The position numbers and the translations under genes were made by a program. Source: DASQWP01 sp050697555 (GTDB lineage: Bacteria > Actinomycetota > Thermoleophilia > Gaiellales > Gaiellaceae). Taken from it: DNA of 8,982 nucleotides. The DNA is taken from positions 1 through 8,982 of the forward strand of contig JBOHAD010000083.1 of the NCBI GenBank assembly GCA_050697555.1, given 5' to 3'. Below the pieces are notes generated by a model, which had not been told where the DNA came from, did no database searches, and worked only from the letters and a program-made list of their open reading frames with translations. Shown here one piece after another: positions 1 through 6,329 of the stretch; within the stretch, counting starts at the first letter, position 1; each line of letters starts with the position of its first letter.

Positions 1-659
1 TCGATGTTCTCGTCGAAGAGGCCGAGCGTGGAGGGGTTCGTGAGCATGAGCCCTGCCGTCTCCTCGTTCACCTTCGCGCGCAGGTCGTCGAGGTCGAGGT
101 TGCCGCGCTCGTCCGTCTCCACCTTCTGGAGGGCGTAGCCGGCCATCGTCACGCTCGCGGGGTTCGTCCCGTGGGCGGTGTCGGCGGTGATCACCGTCGT
201 CCGCTTCTCCCCCCGGCCGGCGAAGTACGCGCGCATGAGCATGAGGCCGGTGAGCTCGCCCTGGGAGCCCGCGGCCGGCTGGAGCGAGACGGCGTCGAGA
301 CCGCAGACCTCGGCCAGGATCTCCTGGAGGCGCCACATGAGCTCGAGAGCCCCCTGGGCCGCGTCCTCCTCCTGGTGAGGATGGAGGTCGCGGAAGCCCG
401 GGAGGTTGACGACCCGCTCGTTCACGCGCGGGTTGTGCTTCATCGTGCAGGAGCCGAGCGGGTAGAAGCCCGTGTCGACCCCGAACGTGCGGTCGGCCAG
501 CGCGGTGAAGTGGCGGACGAGCTCAGGCTCCGAGATCTCCGGAAGGCGCGGCGGTCGGTCGCGCCGGAGCTCCTCGGGCACCTCCGCCTCGGGCAGGTCG
601 TAGCTCGGAAGCGAGCCCGCCCGCCGGCCCGCCTGCGACTTCTCCCAGAGGAGCTTCAT
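1..659 (-). CDS. gcvPB: Glycine dehydrogenase (decarboxylating) subunit 2, partial (3' end beyond window)
   Basis: This is the C-terminal-half subunit of the split glycine cleavage P-protein. With subunit 1 it decarboxylates glycine on PLP and passes the aminomethyl group to lipoyl-GcvH in the cytoplasm. The 219 visible codons carry family hallmarks: GFYPLGSCTMKHNP (residues 64-77), LQPAAGSQGEL (127-137), TADTAHGTNPAS (158-169) and LTNPSTLGLFDEN (206-218). The PLP-binding lysine region of the family lies further downstream and is not in the window; about 45% of a usual ~480-residue protein is seen. The ATG at 659 overlaps the gcvPA stop as ATGA. A strong ribosome binding site (GGAGGT, 666-671) sits 6 bases upstream inside gcvPA. 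It is the last visible gene of the gcvT-H-PA-PB operon. Confidence 0.96.
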   Translation of the reverse strand, partial: MKLLWEKSQAGRRAGSLPSYDLPEAEVPEELRRDRPPRLPEISEPELVRHFTALADRTFGVDTGFYPLGSCTMKHNPRVNERVVNLPGFRDLHPHQEEDAAQGALELMWRLQEILAEVCGLDAVSLQPAAGSQGELTGLMLMRAYFAGRGEKRTTVITADTAHGTNPASVTMAGYALQKVETDERGNLDLDDLRAKVNEETAGLMLTNPSTLGLFDENI

Positions 660-1987
660 CGCGCCACCTCCCCGAGCACCTCCGCCAGCCGGTCGACGTC
701 CGCAGGTGTTCGCTTCTCGGTGACGGCGACCAGCAGGGCGTCGTCGAGCCCCGGGTAGTCGCGCCCGAGCGCATAGCCCGGGTGGACCCCGCGCTCGCGC
801 GCGTCGCGGACGACCTCCTTGGCGCTTCGCCCGACACGGACAGCGAACTCCTTGAAGGTCGCCGTCTCCGGAAAGACGGGGGGGAGCCCGAGGCGCTCCT
901 TCGCGTACTCCCCGAGCGCCATGCAGGTCGCGCCCACGTCACGCAGCCCCTGAGGGCCCAGCCACGAGAGGTGCACCAGCCCCGCGAGCGCCAGAAGCGT
1001 CTGGTTGGTGGTGATGTTCGACGTCGCCTTCTCGCGCCTGATGTGCTGCTCCCGCGTCTGCAGCGTGAGGACGTAGCCGCGCTCGCCCGCGGCGTCGGTG
1101 GTCTCCCCGACGATCCGCCCGGGCATGCGGCGGACGAACTCCGAGCGCGCCGCGATGAAGCCATAGTGCGGCCCGCCGTACGACTGGTAGTTCCCGGCGC
1201 TCTGGCCCTCTCCGATCGCCAGAGCGCACCCGTAGCGGCCGGGGGCCTCGAGGACGCCGAGGGAAACCGGGTCGACGTGAGCCACGGGGAGCGCTTCGGC
1301 CTCGTTGGCGGCAGCGGCGAGATCGGGCGCCGGCTCGAGGCAGCCGAAGAAGTTGGGCTGCTGGAAGAGGACGCAGGCTGCGTCGACGGCCGCCTCGCGC
1401 AGCTCCTCGGGCTCGGTGACGCCGTTCCGGTGTCCGACCTCCACCACCTCGAGGCCGAAGCCGGGCGCGTACGTCTTCACGACCTGGCGGACCTGCGGGT
1501 TGAGCGTCTCGCAGAGGACGACCTTGGAGCGGCCGGTCACATGCTTGGCGACGAAGCAGGCGTCGGCGGCGACGGTCGTGCCGTCGTACCCCGAAGCGTT
1601 CGAGACGTCCATGCCGGTGAGCTCGCAGATCGCGGTCTGGTACTCGAAGATCGCCTGGAGAATCCCCTGGCTCATCTCCGGCTGGTACGGCGTGTACGCG
1701 GTCAGGAACTCGCCGCGGGCGAGGATCGCGTCGACGACCGCGGGGACGTAGTGGTCGTAGATCCCGGCGCCGAGGAAGGAGAGCTCCTCGCCGGTGTGGA
1801 CGTTCCGCTCCGCGAGCTCCGTCAGGTGCGCGACGATCTCCGGCTCGGAGAGCGGAGGCTCGAGGTCGAGCCCGCCGCGGAAGCGCAGGCCCTCGGGGAT
1901 TTCACGAAAGAGCTCGTCGACGGAGGAGACGCCGACGGTCGCCAGCATGGCGTCGCGGTCGGCGTCGGTGAGCGAGAGGAAGCTCAC
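656..1987 (-). CDS. gcvPA: Glycine dehydrogenase (decarboxylating) subunit 1
   Basis: This is the N-terminal-half subunit of the split P-protein, which works as a heterodimer or heterotetramer with GcvPB. Its 443 residues match the usual subunit-1 length. Recognisable blocks are FLGAGIYDHYVP (71-82), AYTPYQPEMSQG (98-109), NASGYDGTT (130-138), SYGGPHYGF (269-277) and the diagnostic REQHIRREKATSNITTNQ (312-329). The start is a GTG at 1987 that overlaps the gcvH stop as GTGA. No Shine-Dalgarno sequence is visible in front of it, so translation is probably coupled to gcvH. The TGA at the 3' end overlaps the gcvPB ATG. No missing block or frameshift is visible. The split P-protein contrasts with the single GcvP of the best-known Actinobacteria. 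Confidence 0.97.
   Translation of the reverse strand: MSFLSLTDADRDAMLATVGVSSVDELFREIPEGLRFRGGLDLEPPLSEPEIVAHLTELAERNVHTGEELSFLGAGIYDHYVPAVVDAILARGEFLTAYTPYQPEMSQGILQAIFEYQTAICELTGMDVSNASGYDGTTVAADACFVAKHVTGRSKVVLCETLNPQVRQVVKTYAPGFGLEVVEVGHRNGVTEPEELREAAVDAACVLFQQPNFFGCLEPAPDLAAAANEAEALPVAHVDPVSLGVLEAPGRYGCALAIGEGQSAGNYQSYGGPHYGFIAARSEFVRRMPGRIVGETTDAAGERGYVLTLQTREQHIRREKATSNITTNQTLLALAGLVHLSWLGPQGLRDVGATCMALGEYAKERLGLPPVFPETATFKEFAVRVGRSAKEVVRDARERGVHPGYALGRDYPGLDDALLVAVTEKRTPADVDRLAEVLGEVAR
666..671 (-). promoter_or_regulatory. Shine-Dalgarno site of gcvPB
   Basis: GGAGGT on the minus strand lies 6 bases before the ATG at 659, inside the last codons of gcvPA. It is the best ribosome binding site in the gcv operon. 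It suggests that gcvPB can be initiated independently as well as by coupling from gcvPA. Confidence 0.7.
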
Positions 1988-2376
1988 GCTTGTTCGAGCA
2001 GCTGCCGGTAGGCGGCGGCGTCGAGGAGCTCGTCGGCCTCGGCCGGATCGGAGAGGCGGATCTTGACCAGCCAGCCCTCGCCGTAGGGATCCTCGTTGAT
2101 CGTCTCCGGCTCGTCGACGACCTTCCGGTTCACCTCGACGACCTCGCCGGAGAGGGGCGAGATGACGTCGGAGACGGCCTTGACGGACTCGACCTCGCCG
2201 TAGCTCTCGTCCCTGGCCAGCGAGCCGTCCTCCGCCGGGGGCTCGTAGTGGACGATCTCGCCGAGAGCGTCCTGCGCGTACCAGGTGATTCCGAGCGTGG
2301 CGGTGTCGCCCTCGATCCGGGCCCAGTCGTGCTCTCGGTGGTACCTGAGGTCGTCGGGGTAGCTCTCGTCGGCCAC
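1984..2376 (-). CDS. gcvH: Glycine cleavage system H protein (lipoyl carrier)
   Basis: GcvH carries the aminomethyl intermediate on a lipoyl-lysine arm between the P-, T- and L-proteins. The 130-residue product has the usual family length. It starts VADESYPDDLRYHREHDWAR, contains LGITWYAQDALGEIV (28-42), and presents the lipoylation lysine as K66 in ESVKAVSD. The SPLSGEVVEVN strand (73-83) and the NEDPYGEGWLVKI segment (94-106) follow, as in the family. The start is the GTG at 2376, which shares one base with the gcvT stop (TAGTG). An AGGAG site 5 bases upstream supports it. The frame stays open far upstream across gcvT, so homology and the ribosome binding site decide the start. The stop overlaps the gcvPA GTG. 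Confidence 0.97.
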   Translation of the reverse strand: MADESYPDDLRYHREHDWARIEGDTATLGITWYAQDALGEIVHYEPPAEDGSLARDESYGEVESVKAVSDVISPLSGEVVEVNRKVVDEPETINEDPYGEGWLVKIRLSDPAEADELLDAAAYRQLLEQA

Positions 2377-3404
2377 TACGGCTCCTCTCGGGTGTAGAAC
2401 GGCTTCTTGACGATACGTGCGCCCCGGGCGCGGCCGCGCACGTCGACGGTGATCTCCGTCCCCGGCTCGGAACGCGAGACGGACACGTAAGCGAGGCCGA
2501 TGCTCTTGCCGAGCGTCGGGGAGAGCGTGCCGGACGTGACCTCGCCGCCCTCCGCGATCGGCATGCCCTTGCGCGGGATGCCGGGCTCCTCCATGACGAA
2601 GGCGACGAGCTCCTCCCGCGGCCCCTCCTCCTTCTCGCGCCGGAGCTCCTCGACGCCGGTGAAGTCCTTGTCGAGCGCGCACGCCCACCCGAGGCCGGCC
2701 TGGATCGGCGTGCGCTCGGGAGTGATGTCGTTTCCGTGCAGCGGATAGCAGACCTCGAGGCGAAGGGTGTCGCGCGCCCCCAACCCGCAGGGGGCGATGC
2801 CGCGCCCGAGCGCGGCGTCCCAGAGGCGGGCCGCGTCGTCGGGTGCGCAGCCGAGCTCGCAGCCGAGCTCGCCGGTGTAGCCGGTGCCGGCGACGAGGCA
2901 GGGAACGCCGAGGACCTCGTCGTCGCGGAAGGTGAAGGGCTCGACCTCGACCCCGAGCCGCTCGAGCGCCTCGGGACCCTGCACGGCGAGGAGCGCCCAC
3001 TCGCTCGAGACGTCGGCGGTGTCGGGGAGCGCGGCGTGGTCGACCTCGACGTTGGACGCGTTCACGATCAGGAGATAGTCGTCGCCGCCGCGCCGGTAGG
3101 CGATGAGGTCGTCGTCGATCCCGCCTTCCTCGTTCGTGAGGAGGGTGTACTGCGCCTGGCCGGGCTCGATGCGGTCGAGGTCGTTGGAGAGGCGTCCCTG
3201 GAGGTACTCGTGGGCACCAGCGCCGGTCAGGCGCAGCTGGCCCATGTGCGAGACGTCGAAGACGCCCGCCTGCGTGCGCACCGCGCGGTGCTCCTCGCTG
3301 ATGGAGCTGTACTGCACGGGCATCTCCCAGCCCGCGAAGGGCACGAGGCGCGCGCCGAGAGCGGCGTGGCGCTCGTACAGAGGCGTGCGCCGGAGGGTCT
3401 GCAC
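2376..3404 (-). CDS. gcvT: Aminomethyltransferase (glycine cleavage T protein)
   Basis: The T-protein releases ammonia from the aminomethyl-lipoyl group on GcvH and moves the methylene unit to tetrahydrofolate. From the GTG at 3404 the product is 342 residues (E. coli has about 364). It begins MQTLRRTPLYERHAALGA, which aligns with the usual GcvT N-terminus. Motifs are FAGWEMPVQY (23-32), GVFDVSHMGQ (47-56), LSNDLDRIEPGQAQY (72-86), GGIDDDLIAYR (94-104), where D98/D99 match the catalytic Asp region, GTGYTGELG (173-181) and PCGLGARDTLRLE (205-217). An in-frame ATG at 3428 would add eight residues, but it falls inside a plausible -10 box (TATGAA). The GTG also has AGGA 9 bases upstream. gcvT is the first gene of the operon and diverges from the RTX gene. 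Confidence 0.96.
   Translation of the reverse strand: MQTLRRTPLYERHAALGARLVPFAGWEMPVQYSSISEEHRAVRTQAGVFDVSHMGQLRLTGAGAHEYLQGRLSNDLDRIEPGQAQYTLLTNEEGGIDDDLIAYRRGGDDYLLIVNASNVEVDHAALPDTADVSSEWALLAVQGPEALERLGVEVEPFTFRDDEVLGVPCLVAGTGYTGELGCELGCAPDDAARLWDAALGRGIAPCGLGARDTLRLEVCYPLHGNDITPERTPIQAGLGWACALDKDFTGVEELRREKEEGPREELVAFVMEEPGIPRKGMPIAEGGEVTSGTLSPTLGKSIGLAYVSVSRSEPGTEITVDVRGRARGARIVKKPFYTREEP
2382..2386 (-). promoter_or_regulatory. Shine-Dalgarno site deciding the gcvH start
   Basis: AGGAG on the minus strand lies 5 bases before the GTG at 2376 and inside the last codons of gcvT. It fixes the gcvH start among many possible in-frame codons, because the same frame is open for hundreds of codons upstream. 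Confidence 0.7.
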
Positions 3405-3413
3405 CGGGCGAGA

Positions 3414-3417
3414 TCCT
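3414..3417 (-). promoter_or_regulatory. Shine-Dalgarno site supporting the gcvT GTG start
   Basis: AGGA on the minus strand lies 9 bases before the GTG at 3404. It favours this start over the ATG at 3428. If the predicted promoter is right, this site lies almost at the 5' end of the transcript, leaving a leader of only about 13 bases. Confidence 0.5.
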
Positions 3418-3423
3418 ACCCAC

Positions 3424-3453
3424 TTCATACCGGAATCCGGCCGACGCTGTCGA
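3424..3453 (-). promoter_or_regulatory. Candidate sigma-70-type promoter of the gcv operon
   Basis: The minus strand shows TCGACA (3448-3453; 5 of 6 to TTGACA), an 18-base spacer and TATGAA (3424-3429). Transcription would start near 3417, about 13 bases before the gcvT GTG. The divergent gap is only 60 bases, so few other positions for an operon promoter are available outside coding sequence. The call is by eye; no transcription data were available. Confidence 0.45.
3430..3440. repeat. Palindrome CCGGAATCCGG in the gcv promoter spacer
   Basis: This is a perfect 5+1+5 inverted repeat, CCGGA-A-TCCGG. It lies between the candidate -35 and -10 boxes of the gcv promoter and upstream of the RTX gene. 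The position suits a small operator for a dimeric regulator. A palindrome this short also arises by chance in GC-rich DNA. Confidence 0.35.
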
Positions 3454-3459
3454 TACCGT
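3454..3459 (+). promoter_or_regulatory. Possible -10 box for leaderless transcription of the RTX gene
   Basis: TACCGT fits the minimal TAnnnT pattern and ends 6 bases before the ATG at 3465. A transcript would therefore begin at or next to that ATG, as in leaderless actinobacterial mRNAs. No good -35 box and no Shine-Dalgarno site is visible. It abuts the -35 box of the divergent gcv promoter. The evidence is weak. Confidence 0.2.
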
Positions 3460-3464
3460 CGTGC

Positions 3465-5153
3465 ATGGGTATGAAGCTCCTGAAGATTCCGCTGGCGCTC
3501 GGCAGCGTCATCCTCGTGCTCGCTTTCTTCGCCGCACCCGCCGGCGCCGCCACCTGCGGCTTCTCGGGCTCCACGGTGACTGTGACGTTCGCGGCCCATG
3601 ACTCCGTCACGATGGCGGTGGCGGGCACGGCCGTGACCATGAACGGCTCGAGCTGCGGCGCAGCCACGACGAGCACGGCCGACCAGATCGTGACGGCAGG
3701 CACCGTGAGCGGGAACGAGACCTTCGTCGTCGATCTCGACGGCGGAGCGTTCGCGCCCGGCGCCACGACGGAGCCGAGCGGGACATCCGAGATCGAGTTC
3801 CGTGTCGACCTCGGAGGAGGCACCGACACGCTCCTCGTCGCCGGGAGCGCCGCCGCCGACACGATCACGCGCGGCTCGGCGGGCGTGAACCTGACCGGAG
3901 ACGCGGACGCTGACCTCATCGCAAGCGGCACCGAGATCTACATCGTGAATGCCGGCGGCGGCAGTGACTTCGTCTCCGCCGGGGGAGGCGGCGGCACCGG
4001 GTCCGCCTTCGCGAGTGCCCTCATCGCCAACGGTGGTGACGGCAACGACACGCTGATCGGAGGATCGGGCGCGGACGACTTCGCGGGTGAGGGCGGCGAC
4101 GACGTCGTCAAGAGCAGGAGCGGCGACGATCTCGTGAGCGGCGGCGACGGCGACGACTGGATCGACACCGAGGCCGGGAACGACGTAATCGCCGGCGGCG
4201 CCGGGAACGACATGCTGAACGGCGAGGACGGGTCCGACGTCCTCAACGGCGATGCGGGCAACGACATCGCCTTCGGCGGCGACGGGAACGACGACTTCGA
4301 CGGTGGGGAGGGCAACGACACCTTCTCCGGCAACGCGGGCAACGACTTCGCCTCGGGCGGGAACGGCGACGACATCCTCAGGGGCGGTGACGGAAGCGAC
4401 ACCCTCAACGGCGAGTCGGGCCGCGACACGATCGAGTCCGGAGCCGGGAATGACTCGGCGAGCGGCGGCGACGCCGGCGACACCCTCAGCGGCGGCGGCG
4501 GGGACGACTCGCTTTCTGGCGGGGCCGGGGCCGACCTCCTTGCCGGGGAGGACGGCGCCGACGTCCTCAACGGGGAGGACGGGAACGACAGACTGGCCGG
4601 CGGAGACGGGAACGACACTGCGAACGGCGGCGACGGGAACGATTCGCTCGCCGGCGATACCGGCCACGACATCCTCCGCGGAGACGCTGGCCAGGACGTT
4701 CTCGATGGCGGCATCGGCGCGAACGTCGGCGATCCCAAGGACGACAACGTGGGGACGGACACGCTGGACGGCGGCACGGGGATCGATACGGCCGACTACT
4801 CGGCCGCATCGCGACGGATGGTCGCGGACCTGTCCACGCGCGCCGCCTACGCGAGGGGTGCCGACGGGACCGATCGCCTCGTGCAGATCGAGAACGTCAT
4901 CGCCGGCAGCGGATCCGACAGGCTCCTCGGTAACGGGGCGGCCAACCGCCTCGTGGGCGGGCGCGGTTCGGACACGCTCTCCGGCGGCGGCCGCCGGGAT
5001 TCCCTCTGGGGCCGGCGGGGCGACGACCGGCTGCGCGGCGGCCTGGCGAACGACGTCCTCCACGGCGGCCGCGGGCGTGATCGTCTCGACGGAGGCCGCG
5101 GCCGCGATATCTGCGCGGGCGGTCCGGGCCGCGATCGCCTCGCCCGCTGCTAG
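3465..5153 (+). CDS. Secreted RTX / hemolysin-type calcium-binding repeat protein
   Basis: This is a 562-residue exported protein of unknown role. Residues 1-28 form a Sec signal peptide: a short basic start, a hydrophobic core, and a predicted cut after PAGA. Residues 29-188 are a Ser/Thr/Gly/Val-rich, probably beta-stranded domain with C31 and C64. Residues 189-413 are 25 contiguous nonapeptides of the GGxGxDxU type, which in this family coil into a calcium-filled beta-roll. Residues 414-478 are an insert carrying DTADYSAAS and GTDRLVQIENV, common between RTX blocks. Residues 479-559 are nine more nonapeptides, rich in arginine, ending GGPGRDRLARC. No catalytic domain is recognised. The ATG at 3465 is chosen because it begins the signal peptide; the ATG at 3471 is an alternative, since the frame is open further upstream and no ribosome binding site is seen. 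A surface or matrix role is an inference. Confidence 0.9.
   Translation: MGMKLLKIPLALGSVILVLAFFAAPAGAATCGFSGSTVTVTFAAHDSVTMAVAGTAVTMNGSSCGAATTSTADQIVTAGTVSGNETFVVDLDGGAFAPGATTEPSGTSEIEFRVDLGGGTDTLLVAGSAAADTITRGSAGVNLTGDADADLIASGTEIYIVNAGGGSDFVSAGGGGGTGSAFASALIANGGDGNDTLIGGSGADDFAGEGGDDVVKSRSGDDLVSGGDGDDWIDTEAGNDVIAGGAGNDMLNGEDGSDVLNGDAGNDIAFGGDGNDDFDGGEGNDTFSGNAGNDFASGGNGDDILRGGDGSDTLNGESGRDTIESGAGNDSASGGDAGDTLSGGGGDDSLSGGAGADLLAGEDGADVLNGEDGNDRLAGGDGNDTANGGDGNDSLAGDTGHDILRGDAGQDVLDGGIGANVGDPKDDNVGTDTLDGGTGIDTADYSAASRRMVADLSTRAAYARGADGTDRLVQIENVIAGSGSDRLLGNGAANRLVGGRGSDTLSGGGRRDSLWGRRGDDRLRGGLANDVLHGGRGRDRLDGGRGRDICAGGPGRDRLARC
4029..4703 (+). repeat. RTX block 1: 25 tandem 27-bp units
   Basis: Twenty-five uninterrupted nonapeptide units encode residues 189-413, beginning NGGDGNDTL and ending RGDAGQDVL. 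By hand count the block has 55 Asp/Glu and only 6 Lys/Arg. Third positions differ among units, so most copies look old. The units around 4565-4645 share the core GACGGGAACGA and look the most recently duplicated. Confidence 0.9.
4899..5141 (+). repeat. RTX block 2: nine arginine-rich 27-bp units
   Basis: Nine uninterrupted nonapeptide units encode residues 479-559, followed by ARC and the stop. By hand count there are 16 Arg in 81 residues, typically as GGRGRDRL. The aspartate at the calcium-ligand position is kept in eight of nine units; the second has Asn. C550 in the eighth unit and C562 at the terminus could form a disulfide. Confidence 0.85.
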
Positions 5154-5179
5154 CGGCCCTGCCCGTTGCTAGCCGTCCT
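5142..5179 (+). repeat. Imperfect 19-bp tandem duplication across the RTX stop codon
   Basis: The unit GCCCGCTGCTAGCGGCCCT (5142-5160) is followed immediately by GCCCGTTGCTAGCCGTCCT (5161-5179), with 16 of 19 bases identical. The first copy contains the TAG stop. The second copy also has TAG but in another frame. The GCTAGC cores of the two copies could also pair as a weak 6-bp stem. Confidence 0.75.
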
Positions 5180-5210
5180 GCAACAGCCTTAGACGCGGCT
5201 GCTCGCGGAC
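5175..5210. terminator. Weak candidate bidirectional terminator between convergent genes
   Basis: The 60-base convergent gap between the RTX gene and ftsZ contains GTCC/GGAC (5175-5178 with 5207-5210) enclosing CAGCC/GGCTG (5184-5188 with 5197-5201), separated by a 5x5 internal loop. No T-tract follows on either strand. The placement suits a shared terminator, but the stem is weak. Confidence 0.22.
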
Positions 5211-5213
5211 CTG

Positions 5214-6275
5214 TTACCGGCGGCGGAGGAAAGAGGGCACTTCGAGCACGTCGGAGGGAACGTCGAAGCCCTCCGCGGGAGCCTCCGCCGGGCGCGGCTC
5301 CTCCCGCTCGCGCCGCTCGCGCCGATACGCCTTGTCGAAGCCCGTCGCGATCACGGTCACGCGCACGGTGTCGCCCATCGCTTCGTCGATCACCGCGCCG
5401 AAGATGACGTTCGCGTTCAGGTCGGACGCGCCGGTCACGACCTCGGCCGCCTCGTTGACCTCGAAGAGGCCGACATCCGGCCCGCCGGTGATGTTGAGGA
5501 GGATGCCGGTCGCCCCCGCCACGGAGGCCTCGAGCAGCGGCGAGGAGACGGCGGCCCGCGCGGCCTCGGCGGCCCGGTTCTCGCCCTCCGCCTCGCCGAT
5601 TCCCATGAGCGCCGAGCCTGCGTCGGTCATGATCGTGCGCACGTCGGCGAAGTCGAGGTTCACGAGGCCTGGGATCGTGATCAGGTCCGTGATCCCCTGG
5701 ACGCCCTGGCGCAGGATCTCGTCCGCCATCCGGAACGCGTCCACGACCGAGGTGCGCTTCTCGACGACCTGGAGCAGCCGGTCGTTCGGAATGATGATCA
5801 GCGTGTCGACCTTGTCGCGGAGCCGGTCGATACCCGCCTGCGCCTGCTCGGCGCGCTTACGACCCTCGAAGCTGAACGGACGCGTGACCACGCCCACCGT
5901 CAGCGCCCGCAGCTCCTGAGCGATCTCGGCGATCACCGGTGCCCCGCCGGTGCCCGTGCCACCACCCTCGCCGGCGGTGACGAAGACCATGTCCGCGCCC
6001 TTGAGCGCGTCCTTGAGCTCGTCGCGGCTCTCCATCGCCGCCTCGAACCCCTTCTCCGGATTCGCCCCCGCGCCGAGCCCGCGCGTGGCCGCCGCGCCGA
6101 TGTGGATCTTCTGGTCGGCCTCGACCATGAGCAGCGCCTGGGCGTCCGTGTTCACGGCGACGAACTCGCAGCCCTTGAGGCCCGCTTCCACCATGCGGTT
6201 GACGGCGTTCGAGCCGCCGCCGCCGGCGCCCACGACCTTGATGACGGCCAGGTAGTTCCCCGATTGATCTCTCAC
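5214..6275 (-). CDS. ftsZ: Cell division protein FtsZ
   Basis: FtsZ is the tubulin-like GTPase that polymerises into the cytokinetic Z-ring at midcell. From the GTG at 6275 it is 353 residues. It shows the N-terminal VIKVVGAGGGGSNAVNRM (11-28), NTDAQAL (42-48), the tubulin signature GGGTGTGGAP (104-113) and the T7 loop NLDFADV (206-212) with catalytic D208 and D211. The linker after the core is short and charged (about 318-340). It ends in the conserved peptide DVLEVPSFLRRR, the docking site for partners such as SepF in this group. The start is set by AGAGGA 7 bases upstream. A GTG at 6350 would lengthen the protein by 25 residues, but it lies within a promoter. There is no ftsA, and the RTX gene lies immediately downstream on the other strand. 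Confidence 0.97.
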   Translation of the reverse strand: MRDQSGNYLAVIKVVGAGGGGSNAVNRMVEAGLKGCEFVAVNTDAQALLMVEADQKIHIGAAATRGLGAGANPEKGFEAAMESRDELKDALKGADMVFVTAGEGGGTGTGGAPVIAEIAQELRALTVGVVTRPFSFEGRKRAEQAQAGIDRLRDKVDTLIIIPNDRLLQVVEKRTSVVDAFRMADEILRQGVQGITDLITIPGLVNLDFADVRTIMTDAGSALMGIGEAEGENRAAEAARAAVSSPLLEASVAGATGILLNITGGPDVGLFEVNEAAEVVTGASDLNANVIFGAVIDEAMGDTVRVTVIATGFDKAYRRERREREEPRPAEAPAEGFDVPSDVLEVPSFLRRR

Positions 6276-6282
6276 GACGCGA

Positions 6283-6288
6283 TCCTCT
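6283..6288 (-). promoter_or_regulatory. Shine-Dalgarno site deciding the ftsZ start
   Basis: AGAGGA on the minus strand lies 7 bases before the GTG at 6275. A GGAG lies a few bases further upstream. With the promoter at 6330-6358 it rules in favour of the 353-residue FtsZ over the longer open frame. Confidence 0.75.
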
Positions 6289-6329
6289 CCCTCCGCGCTG
6301 GGCTGAAGCTCAGCTTGAGCGTGCGCCTG

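Noticed and set aside
782..2011. Plus-strand open frame of about 400 codons opposite gcvPA
   Set aside because: It is antisense to a strongly supported conserved gene, has no recognisable motifs and is Arg/Leu/Glu-rich, as expected from the GC bias of the opposite strand.
2736..3464. In-frame upstream extension of the RTX gene antisense to gcvT
   Set aside because: It would bury the Sec signal peptide inside the protein and overlap a well-supported gene on the other strand. It is only the stop-free shadow of gcvT.
3405..3470. Glycine riboswitch upstream of gcvT
   Set aside because: The gap is only about 60 bases and the predicted leader about 13. No room exists for the one- or two-aptamer glycine riboswitch found before many gcvT genes, and no such fold is visible.
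4029..4703. CRISPR-like or satellite array
   Set aside because: The 27-bp periodicity is coding: it gives perfect RTX nonapeptides with third-base variation, and there are no spacers.
3938..4777. Minus-strand Ser/Pro-rich repetitive frame opposite the RTX repeats, resembling a wall protein
   Set aside because: The SPP/FPS periodicity is the complement of the Gly/Asp nonapeptide codons. There is no ribosome binding site, signal peptide or homology.
2376..5063. A very long minus-strand frame joining gcvT to a valine/alanine-rich N-terminal extension antisense to the RTX gene
   Set aside because: The extension is the reverse complement of the RTX repeats, which lack stops because of their GC-rich period-27 composition. 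GcvT homology begins at 3404 and a promoter and ribosome binding site precede that start.
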